A DNA stretch of 7,140 bases from Gammaproteobacteria bacterium (GTDB lineage: Bacteria; Pseudomonadota; Gammaproteobacteria; Arenicellales; JAHEKD01), in contig JAHEKD010000124.1 in the NCBI GenBank assembly GCA_024638545.1, forward strand, positions 1-7,140. Reading direction: 5' to 3'. The translations under genes were made by a program, and so were the position numbers. Under the pieces are notes generated by a model, which was not told the origin of the DNA, did no database searches, and saw nothing but the letters and a program-made list of their open reading frames with translations. Shown one piece after another: positions 1 to 5,723 of the stretch (within the stretch, counting starts at the first letter, position 1; the number at the start of each line of letters is the position of its first letter).

Positions 1-1270
1 TGAGCTGTTCACAAAAACGCTCTGCATTCAGCCAGCCGCCATAATTCGTAAATAGCCCGGGATGGTTAGCTGCTATGCCGGCATAATCTTTAGTCTCATT
101 TTTAGCAAGCCAAATAAAGTTCCTGTCGAATGTCTTCAGCATCCTGTATGCACCTGATAAAACCCTTTTTCGAATCTCGCTATCGGCAATAAAAAATACG
201 CCACAGTGTCGGTGTTCAACCTGCGAATTAACATGCAGATAGTGCCTGAGATGATGAAAGGCATGCCAGTAAAATTGGCTGGCAAGGTTAAAATCAGCTG
301 TTAGTAATGGTGTGTACAGGCTGCGTTTTAAACTGCCGGCAGTCCCGCCGATTTTGGAGGATTGTTCAAGTACACGACTCTTGATGCCGTTCTGGGCCAA
401 AGCATAGGCACTCGCGCAGCCAGCAACACCACCACCGATAATGACGGTCGGCATGCTGCCTTTATTATGAACTTTATAATAGTGATACCAGGGTGTTTTT
501 GGTTTATAAGGCGGATACTTTTTGCGTGACATAGTGCCAGTGAGCATGTCCCTTTTTCTACCAAATCCTTTTTGTTTGGTTACGGTAAATCCGCAGTGGA
601 CCATGCAGTGTCTTACTTTGGCAGCAGCCGTAAAAGTGCTGAAGGTGGCGTCTTGTTTACATAAGTAACTAAGTCGTCTAAGGCTTGCCGGATGCCACAT
701 GCTTTGATTTCTCGATGGCGCGAATCCATCCAGAAACACGCAGTCAAAGCGGGGTATACCTTTGGGCTCGAATTCTGCCAGTGCCTGATCCAGTTCCATA
801 AGAATCAGATTCAGTTCAATTGAACCGAATTTAAAACAATAGATACCTTTTACAGGCATTGGATAGAGATCCAGCAGTTCAGACGTCAAGGCATAATCAA
901 CAGCCCACTTACAGATGATCTGCCTTAATTCCTTTCGCCTCAAAGGGTAACCCTCAATGCTGGTATAGACTAACCTGTTTAAAAACCCAGGTTTGTGTGA
1001 TTGCTGGAATTGCCGCCAGGCAGTGGCAACGTTAAAAAAATTCAGCCCGCTTCCAAATCCAGTTTCAATTATTGAAAAATGGGAATTTTGCGATTGCTCA
1101 AATTCATTCCAGCGTGCGGGAATCCTGTTGCCTTCTAAAAAAACATGGTTCGATTCCTGTGGACCGTCATCATCACTGTAATAACCATCGTCAAATTTAA
1201 TATTAACCGGGGTATTGTCTCTCCAGCGCAGCGTCGAACACTCAAGAACAGGATTGTTTTTGCTCAGGAT
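1..1270 (-). CDS. mnmC: MnmC, bifunctional tRNA U34 methyltransferase/FAD oxidoreductase (3' end beyond window)
   Basis: This enzyme completes the 5-methylaminomethyl-2-thiouridine modification at the wobble base of certain tRNAs. The C-terminal FAD domain removes the carboxymethyl group of cmnm5s2U, and the N-terminal domain then methylates the product with S-adenosylmethionine. About 423 codons are visible, against roughly 670 for the E. coli protein, so the end of the FAD domain is missing. Numbering from the proposed start, the methyltransferase domain shows ETGFGSGLNFF at 69-79, DGFAPSRNQSMW at 181-192 and GFGRKRDM at 235-242. The FAD domain begins with the dinucleotide-binding loop GGGVAG at 279-284 and continues with LYTPLL. 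The frame is open throughout. The start is a problem: a TAG lies in frame at 1300-1298 and no ATG, GTG or TTG follows near the N-terminus. ATC at 1270, seven bases after AGGA, is my best guess; CTG at 1267 is the alternative. It lies 13 bases after the ChaC-like gene, probably in one transcript. Confidence 0.93.
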   Translation of the reverse strand, partial: MLSKNNPVLECSTLRWRDNTPVNIKFDDGYYSDDDGPQESNHVFLEGNRIPARWNEFEQSQNSHFSIIETGFGSGLNFFNVATAWRQFQQSHKPGFLNRLVYTSIEGYPLRRKELRQIICKWAVDYALTSELLDLYPMPVKGIYCFKFGSIELNLILMELDQALAEFEPKGIPRFDCVFLDGFAPSRNQSMWHPASLRRLSYLCKQDATFSTFTAAAKVRHCMVHCGFTVTKQKGFGRKRDMLTGTMSRKKYPPYKPKTPWYHYYKVHNKGSMPTVIIGGGVAGCASAYALAQNGIKSRVLEQSSKIGGTAGSLKRSLYTPLLTADFNLASQFYWHAFHHLRHYLHVNSQVEHRHCGVFFIADSEIRKRVLSGAYRMLKTFDRNFIWLAKNETKDYAGIAANHPGLFTNYGGWLNAERFCEQL

Positions 1271-1283
1271 CTGGATTTCCTGT

Positions 1284-1841
1284 TTAAAGTTTATCCACTA
1301 CAGAGCGCAGGTAAGTATCATCGATACCATTGTCCAGAAGATGCTCATAGGTGTTAATGGCATAATCGGCATTCAGGCCGCGCCCGCCGCGCGCCCGTTT
1401 TATTATTTTAACTTTTTCTTCGATAGGAAGTTTGCCTGCATAGTGGTCGTGCCGGTGGTCGGCTATAAAAACCAGGCTGTCAACACACTCACCGGTATCC
1501 AGCCAGATCGGTCGAATTGACGGTATGTAAACACCAGTATCCATCTCTCTCGCATTGAGATAATCAAGTGCCGAATAGAGTTTATCTTCTTTAATGCGGT
1601 AGGCCCTGCCGATACACTCACCGCCCGTGTCCAGACCGACGACCAGCCCGGGGTTTTCGAATGTGCCCCGGTAATGAACCGACCAGATACAAAACGAACG
1701 GTGATAATCCTTTATCACTGCCTTTTGACTTTTATCAAATTCAAAACCCGGATCCCACATTAATGAGCCGTATCCGAAGACCCACACGTCACCGGTTGGT
1801 ACAGGCAAGCAAAGATTATCGCGACAATGGTTTATTGACAT
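1284..1841 (-). CDS. ChaC-like gamma-glutamylcyclotransferase
   Basis: ChaC-family enzymes cleave the gamma-glutamyl bond of glutathione in the cytoplasm, giving 5-oxoproline and Cys-Gly. The 185-residue product has the family length. It shows the substrate-loop motif VFGYGSLMWDP at 21-31, the conserved GLVVGL strand at 65-70, and YLNARE at 94-99, in which E99 sits at the catalytic acid position. The C-terminal part (151-178, GGRGLNADY followed by NGIDDTYL) matches the helical end of the family. The ATG at 1841 is the first start and gives the expected N-terminus, but only a weak purine stretch precedes it. A good sigma70-like promoter lies just upstream, and mnmC follows after 13 bases, so the pair is probably one operon. 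A ChaC-type enzyme next to a divergent operon that also carries gamma-glutamyl chemistry may be coincidence. The family call is firm; activity on glutathione specifically is inferred. Confidence 0.92.
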   Translation of the reverse strand: MSINHCRDNLCLPVPTGDVWVFGYGSLMWDPGFEFDKSQKAVIKDYHRSFCIWSVHYRGTFENPGLVVGLDTGGECIGRAYRIKEDKLYSALDYLNAREMDTGVYIPSIRPIWLDTGECVDSLVFIADHRHDHYAGKLPIEEKVKIIKRARGGRGLNADYAINTYEHLLDNGIDDTYLRSVVDKL

Positions 1842-1963
1842 CTTTAAAAAATATTTTCTTCCGCATGTTTTGTCTCAGTATATCGTTAATAAAATTTACA
1901 ACAACCGACTTCGAATAATTTTAACAATCCCAGAGGGTCTATACCAGCCACAGCAGGGGGGGA
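1842..1963 (-). other. Intergenic gap between rpiR-like and chaC-like genes
   Basis: This 122-base stretch follows the stop codon of the RpiR-family gene. It carries the predicted promoter of the ChaC-like gene and a run of seven C on the minus strand just after the regulator's stop. I see no convincing stem-loop with a U-tract, so transcription may read through from the regulator gene, and I see no small gene. Confidence 0.5.
1877..1904 (-). promoter_or_regulatory. Predicted sigma70 promoter of the chaC-mnmC pair
   Basis: On the minus strand, TTGTTG (1904-1899) is followed after 16 bases by TATACT (1882-1877), which matches the -10 consensus at five of six positions. Transcription would start near 1870 and leave a leader of about 29 bases before the ATG at 1841. 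The -35 box is mediocre, so this is a moderate call from pattern alone. Confidence 0.5.
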
Positions 1964-2839
1964 TTAATTGATTTTTCGGAATAGGCGCGTTTTATCAAAT
2001 ACAGCCTCGAGTGAATTCATCCGTTTTCTGGTTCTGGGCCAGTTTGAGTTTTGCAGGGCAGCAATTAATGTCTCGAGAATGAGCATTATCACAATACTCG
2101 AATCCCAGGCAGATGGAACCTCAATCTGGCAGTTAAACTTGTGCTTCGCATACTTGGATACAGGAGAGCTCCATTGATCAGTAAATAACACAATGTTTAG
2201 TTTTCGCTGGAGCGCAACTTGTGCAAGACGCAATAGATCAGTCTCATAACGGCGGATGTCAAAAATTACCAGCACATCATTTTTTTTCATGTCAATAATA
2301 TAGTGAGGCCAGGCATTGGTGGCAGAGTGCATATCTGTAATATCGGTCCTTATCATCTGCAGGTGGGTAAAAAAATATTCAGCGAGTGATTGAGTAATTC
2401 GGCCGCCCGTAATATAAATATGACTTGAAGAATCCGCGAGTAAATTGACGACACGATCAAAGGTCTGCGTATCTGATTGCCTCAGTGTGCGACGAATGTT
2501 TTGCAATACATTCTCCGTGAACTGATTAAGAATATGCGCATCAGGCGCGCTGTGCGCCCAGTTATCATGTTTATCTATAGGACTGGATATTATCGCGCTT
2601 AATTCATGACGCAATCGCTGCTGGAATTGTGGGTAACCCTTGAAACCGAGTTTGGCAATCATCCTTGCAACGGTTGGACTTGAAACTGATGCATTTTCAG
2701 CAAGCTCGGTGATGCTTCCCAGAGCTGAAACCGGATAATCTTCCAGGAGCTTATTGGCAAGCTGCCTTTCTGCACGGGTTAAATCCTCAAACCGTAACAG
2801 AATCAATTCCATAATGGTTTTTAAATTCTCAGCTGCCAC
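1964..2839 (-). CDS. RpiR/MurR-family transcriptional regulator (HTH plus SIS domain)
   Basis: This 291-residue protein has the standard RpiR layout and length: an N-terminal helix-turn-helix domain (about 1-78, recognition region near 43-68, ITELAENASVSSPTVARM then KLGFKGYPQF) and a SIS ligand-binding domain (about 126-262). SIS domains in this family usually bind sugar phosphates and control nearby catabolic genes. Here the first SIS loop reads ITGGRITQSLA (143-153). The segment where the second Ser-rich phosphate loop is expected reads IFDIRRYETD (192-201), so the effector is probably not a sugar phosphate. The start is GTG at 2839. ATG at 2812 (residue 10) is possible but would trim the first helix. 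An ATG at 2841 in another frame stops after six codons. The gene is divergent from the hydrolase-TRAP operon across 107 bases, the usual arrangement for a local regulator that also controls itself. Confidence 0.93.
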   Translation of the reverse strand: MAAENLKTIMELILLRFEDLTRAERQLANKLLEDYPVSALGSITELAENASVSSPTVARMIAKLGFKGYPQFQQRLRHELSAIISSPIDKHDNWAHSAPDAHILNQFTENVLQNIRRTLRQSDTQTFDRVVNLLADSSSHIYITGGRITQSLAEYFFTHLQMIRTDITDMHSATNAWPHYIIDMKKNDVLVIFDIRRYETDLLRLAQVALQRKLNIVLFTDQWSSPVSKYAKHKFNCQIEVPSAWDSSIVIMLILETLIAALQNSNWPRTRKRMNSLEAVFDKTRLFRKIN

Positions 2840-2858
2840 ATAAAAATCACCGTCATTT

Positions 2859-2867
2859 TTTATAGCA
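2859..2867 (-). promoter_or_regulatory. Predicted extended -10 promoter of the rpiR-like gene
   Basis: The minus strand reads TGC then TATAAA (2867-2859), a good extended -10 element. A -35 box is poor: TTCAAC lies 19 bases upstream. Transcription would start near 2852, giving a leader of about a dozen bases before the GTG at 2839. No strong ribosome-binding site is visible. Confidence 0.4.
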
Positions 2868-2900
2868 TATCAGAATAAAAGAAGTTGAAAAGAATTTAAC

Positions 2901-2945
2901 TGTAAAATAATTGACTTAAAAATTATGACTGTATAAGATTTTACA
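2901..2945. promoter_or_regulatory. Candidate operator: TGTAAAAT / ATTTTACA inverted half-sites around the promoter
   Basis: TGTAAAAT (2901-2908) and its exact reverse complement ATTTTACA (2938-2945) bracket the predicted promoter of the hydrolase-TRAP operon, with 29 bases between them. Inside lies a second inverted repeat, ATAATT-N8-AATTAT (2907-2926). ACTGTA also occurs twice in direct orientation (2899-2904 and 2928-2933). The likely binder is the adjacent RpiR-type protein. The region is AT-rich, so some of this symmetry could be chance. Confidence 0.4.
2911..2939 (+). promoter_or_regulatory. Predicted promoter of the hydrolase-TRAP operon
   Basis: TTGACT (2911-2916, five of six -35 consensus bases) is followed after 17 bases by TAAGAT (2934-2939); TATAAG (2932-2937) at 15-base spacing is an alternative -10. 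Either choice places the transcription start at about 2944-2947, on or next to the ATG at 2947, which would give a leaderless message. Confidence 0.5.
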
Positions 2946-2946
2946 A

Positions 2947-3759
2947 ATGAGTCGCCATTCTACAACTTATTTACCAATCACTAACACTTCTCCCGTTAAA
3001 CCGCGATCTCCGTATGTTGAAATCCTCAATCCGAATGGCGCTGCTCCGGTGGTTATGGTTTGTGAACATGCATCAAACTCAATACCTGACCAGTTTATCA
3101 ATCCGTTACCCGATTCAGTCATGTTAAGTAAACATATCGCCTGGGATCCGGGTGCAAGGACGCTGGCTCTTGAACTTAGTTCGCTGTTTGATGCGCCACT
3201 GGTCTGTTCGAAGATATCGCGATTGATTTACGACTGTAACCGGCCCCCGGATTCTGAATCTGCGATACCCGTAAAAAGCGAAATGTATGAAATACCTGGC
3301 AACCTTAACCTCAGTGAATCCGAGCGTCAGTCGCGAATTGACGAAATATATACACCATTTCACAACACGCTCTCAGCCCTCATCCATGATAAGCTGGCAA
3401 GAGGAACTAGGCCGGCACTGGTGACCGTTCACAGTTTTACTCCCAGCTATTTTAACCAGGTTCGGCTCACGGAAATTGGTATCTTGCACGATCTTGATTC
3501 CCGCATGGCTGACCTGATGCTGGATGTTGCCCCGCAAGTATGCAGATTTTTGGTTGAGCGCAACAAACCCTACGGACCAGAAGATGGTGTCACGCATACC
3601 CTGAGAGTGCACGCGATTCAGCATTTACTTCCAAATGTGATGCTCGAAATAAAAAATGATTTGCTAACAACTACGGTGGAAATTAAGGCTATGGCAGATA
3701 TAATCCAGAAAATGCTGATCCATTCGATGTCAAAACTGGTTCTAGCTGCCGCTAGCTGA
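2947..3759 (+). CDS. N-formylglutamate amidohydrolase-family hydrolase
   Basis: This 270-residue cytoplasmic enzyme belongs to the N-formylglutamate amidohydrolase family, metal-dependent hydrolases that remove the acyl group from N-acylated glutamate. Visible blocks are VCEHASNSIP (38-47), HIAWDPGARTLA (63-74), SRLIYDCNRPP (91-101), VHSFTP (161-166), LHDLDSR (180-186) and LEIKNDLL (233-240). The His, Glu and Asp residues in these blocks are the likely metal and catalytic groups. The EHASN and HIAWDPGA wording matches the predicted branch of the family rather than HutG of histidine breakdown, and no hut genes are nearby. The ATG at 2947 is the only reasonable start, because a TGA lies in frame seven codons upstream; no Shine-Dalgarno sequence precedes it. 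DctQ starts eight bases after the stop. With a glutamine synthetase-like ligase in the same operon, hydrolysis of a gamma-glutamyl amide is a plausible true role, but this is inference. Confidence 0.88.
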   Translation: MSRHSTTYLPITNTSPVKPRSPYVEILNPNGAAPVVMVCEHASNSIPDQFINPLPDSVMLSKHIAWDPGARTLALELSSLFDAPLVCSKISRLIYDCNRPPDSESAIPVKSEMYEIPGNLNLSESERQSRIDEIYTPFHNTLSALIHDKLARGTRPALVTVHSFTPSYFNQVRLTEIGILHDLDSRMADLMLDVAPQVCRFLVERNKPYGPEDGVTHTLRVHAIQHLLPNVMLEIKNDLLTTTVEIKAMADIIQKMLIHSMSKLVLAAAS

Positions 3760-3767
3760 TTAACAAG

Positions 3768-4310
3768 ATGAATAGATTTATCCAAAACTACGTTCACTTT
3801 ATTGATTATTGGTCAATAAAATTTGGACGTCTGACGATGTACCTGATATTCGCGATGATTTTAGTGCTGTTACTCGGAGCGATAACCAGAAATATTCTGG
3901 ACTTTCCTCTTTCATGGACAGTGGAAATGGCTCAGTTCCTGATGACGGCCTACTACATCATGGGTGGCGCATATTCGATGCAGCTCAATTCGCACGTCAG
4001 AATGGACCTTGTTTATGATCGCTGTAGTCAGAAAACCAAAGCAAGAATAGACAGCTTTACCAGTTTTTTTCTCGTATTTTATCTTGCATGCCTGCTTTTT
4101 GGTTCGATTTCGAGCACCATATACGCCATAGAGTACAACCAGCGAAAGTTCTCTCAATGGAACCCGTCAATGATCCCAATAAAAGTCATTATGGTATTTG
4201 GTATTGTACTGATGCTGCTGCAAGCCGTTTCCACATTCTTTAAAGATCTGGCGAAAGCCCGAGGAAAATCAATTCAGGGTAAACCACGACAGGGAAACCA
4301 AATCCAATGA
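3768..4310 (+). CDS. dctQ: TRAP transporter small membrane subunit (DctQ family)
   Basis: This is the four-helix inner-membrane subunit of a tripartite ATP-independent periplasmic transporter; it pairs with DctM and helps dock the binding protein. The 180-residue length is typical. Hydrophobic segments lie at about 22-42, 52-73, 97-117 and 137-157. Between the second and third is the family signature HVRMDLVYDR (76-85). Residues SWTVEMAQFL (49-58) at the start of helix two also fit. The C-terminal tail after 160 is basic and polar, consistent with a cytoplasmic end. The ATG lies eight bases after the hydrolase stop, with only a weak purine stretch in front, so translation is probably coupled. 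The stop codon overlaps the dctM start in ATGA. The substrate cannot be read from this subunit. Confidence 0.95.
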   Translation: MNRFIQNYVHFIDYWSIKFGRLTMYLIFAMILVLLLGAITRNILDFPLSWTVEMAQFLMTAYYIMGGAYSMQLNSHVRMDLVYDRCSQKTKARIDSFTSFFLVFYLACLLFGSISSTIYAIEYNQRKFSQWNPSMIPIKVIMVFGIVLMLLQAVSTFFKDLAKARGKSIQGKPRQGNQIQ

Positions 4311-5629
4311 GTTACGAGACAATTGCAATTGTAATGTTTATTTCGATGTTGGTGATGCTGCTGACGGGGCAGAGGGTATTTGCTGCAATCGGATTTGTCT
4401 CTGTTACAGCCGCATTATTTCTTTATGGTGAGGGTGCAATTGAGATGCCGTTTAATGCAGCTTTTAAGCTCTTTAACTGGTATCCCATGCTCACGCTGCC
4501 GCTTTTCATCTATATGGGGTACATCCTTTCGGAAACCGGTATTGCAAATGATCTTTATGATATGTTCCACCTCTGGTTCGGTGGAATAAGGGGAGGGTTG
4601 GCAATCGGAACTATCGGGCTGATGATCGTCATTTCGGCGATGAATGGATTAAGCGTTGCAGGCATGGCCATCGGCGCCACGATTGCCTTGCCGGAAATGC
4701 TAAGACGCGGCTACGACAAGATAATGATAACCGGCGTAGTGCAGGCAGGCAGCTCACTGGGGATTCTTGTGCCACCGAGTGTGGTATTGGTTTTATATGG
4801 CATGATTGCCAGGCAACCCGTCAGCCAGCTCTGGCTGGCTGGGGTTATTCCTGGATTGATGATGGCAGGCATGTTCATTATCTATATTGCAATACGCTGT
4901 AAACTGCAGCCACATCTCGGTCCGACGCTTTCACGCGAAGAGCGCGAAGTTCCATTAAGTGTTAAACTGAACTCGCTTAAAGCAGGCATCATTCCATTTT
5001 TAATTTTCTTTTTCATGACGGGCCTGTTCGTCATGGGGATTACATCGCTGGTTGAAAGCTCTGCGGTCGGCGCTACCGCGGCGACGCTGGCGGCACTTGC
5101 GAAACGCCGCTTGAGCCGCGAAGTTCTGGAGGCGACCATGCGTAAAACGCTGGGCATTTCCTGCATGTTTATGTGGATAATACTTGCCGCGCTGTGTTTC
5201 GGTGCCGTTTTTGACGGCATAGGCGCGGTCAGGGCCATTGAGTCTTTATTCATTACCAAATGGGATCTGAGTCCCTGGGAAGTGTTGATAATGATGCAGT
5301 TATCTTACCTGGTAATGGGCATGTTTTTAGACGATACCGCCATGCTGGTGATTGTGGCACCCCTGTATGTACCCTTGGTGAAAGTACTGGGTTTCGATCT
5401 CATATGGTACGGTGTGCTCTACACAATTACCTGCCAGATTGCCTACATGACGCCGCCATTTGGTTACAACCTGTTCCTGATGCGGGCAATGGCGCCAAGA
5501 GAGATTACATTAACTGATATTTACCGATCTATTATTCCATTTGTACTTGTTATGACTCTGGCTTTGATTCTGGTGATGGCCTTTCCCCAGATAGCGATGT
5601 GGTTGCCTGAAAAGATAAGGTTGCAATAA
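4307..5629 (+). CDS. dctM: TRAP transporter large membrane subunit (DctM family)
   Basis: This is the transport subunit, which uses a sodium or proton gradient to move substrate delivered by DctP. The 440-residue length is normal. The protein is almost wholly hydrophobic, with about a dozen membrane segments and the polar loop HLGPTLSREEREVP (203-216) separating two halves. Family motifs include TLPLFIYMGYIL (63-74), GSSLGILVPPS (148-158), GMFLDDTAMLVIVAPL (338-353) and TPPFGYNLFLM (382-392). The two half-loops with PPS and TPPFG fall at the pseudo-symmetric positions that form the substrate and ion site in this family. It begins inside the dctQ stop codon (ATGA overlap), so the two products are translationally coupled. 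It is followed by a 94-base gap before dctP. No break or missing motif is seen. Confidence 0.96.
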   Translation: MSYETIAIVMFISMLVMLLTGQRVFAAIGFVSVTAALFLYGEGAIEMPFNAAFKLFNWYPMLTLPLFIYMGYILSETGIANDLYDMFHLWFGGIRGGLAIGTIGLMIVISAMNGLSVAGMAIGATIALPEMLRRGYDKIMITGVVQAGSSLGILVPPSVVLVLYGMIARQPVSQLWLAGVIPGLMMAGMFIIYIAIRCKLQPHLGPTLSREEREVPLSVKLNSLKAGIIPFLIFFFMTGLFVMGITSLVESSAVGATAATLAALAKRRLSREVLEATMRKTLGISCMFMWIILAALCFGAVFDGIGAVRAIESLFITKWDLSPWEVLIMMQLSYLVMGMFLDDTAMLVIVAPLYVPLVKVLGFDLIWYGVLYTITCQIAYMTPPFGYNLFLMRAMAPREITLTDIYRSIIPFVLVMTLALILVMAFPQIAMWLPEKIRLQ

Positions 5630-5696
5630 ACAGCAGAGTAAAACACCCGGGTTAAACAAGTATTGAGATGGAATAGACAACTTTAACTTGATAAAT

Positions 5697-5710
5697 TGTG
5701 TTTAAACACA
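5697..5710. promoter_or_regulatory. Perfect 14-bp palindrome upstream of dctP (operator candidate)
   Basis: TGTGTTTAAACACA is its own reverse complement. It ends immediately before the ribosome-binding site of dctP and 13 bases before its ATG. It could be an operator for the local regulator, or in RNA a small 5-pair hairpin with a UUAA loop beside the ribosome site. Flanking bases do not extend the symmetry. Confidence 0.4.
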
Positions 5711-5716
5711 GAGGAG
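5711..5716 (+). promoter_or_regulatory. Strong ribosome-binding site of dctP
   Basis: GAGGAG lies seven bases before the ATG at 5724 and fixes that start. It is the best Shine-Dalgarno match in the window, which agrees with the need for more binding protein than membrane subunits. Confidence 0.8.
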
Positions 5717-5723
5717 CTATACG

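Larger units (their letters stand above)
5630..5723 (+). other. Intergenic leader before dctP
   Basis: This 94-base gap separates the membrane subunits from the binding protein gene. It holds the 8-bp palindrome ACCCGGGT (5645-5652), a 14-bp perfect palindrome (5697-5710) and a strong ribosome-binding site. I find no convincing -35/-10 pair, so a separate dctP promoter is possible but not shown. Confidence 0.5.

Noticed and set aside
328..564. Minus-strand open frame of 78 codons
   Set aside because: It lies in the wrong frame inside mnmC; the MnmC frame across the same bases gives the conserved FAD-binding loop and GFGRKR motif.
1..1270. mnmC as a pseudogene because of its missing start
   Set aside because: The frame stays open over 423 codons with all methyltransferase and FAD motifs intact, so decay is unlikely; a rare start or base error fits better.
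1376..1400. GC-rich patch as a structured RNA or foreign insert
   Set aside because: It simply encodes the Arg/Gly-rich RARGGRG stretch of the ChaC-like protein.
993..1520. Three overlapping plus-strand open frames
   Set aside because: They are antisense to mnmC and the ChaC-like gene, show no recognisable motif, and lack ribosome sites.
1661..1918. Plus-strand frame of 85 codons
   Set aside because: It is mostly antisense to the ChaC-like gene and its promoter; no family features.
2947..3759. HutG of histidine degradation
   Set aside because: Motif wording fits the other branch of the family, and the neighbours are a TRAP transporter and a GS-like ligase, not hutH, hutU or hutI.
4882..5259. 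Minus-strand frame of 125 codons inside dctM
   Set aside because: It is opposite the well-conserved DctM frame, has a low-complexity composition, and is explained by dctM codon use.
5645..5652. ACCCGGGT as a regulatory site
   Set aside because: An 8-bp palindrome is expected by chance in a window of this size and has no supporting context.
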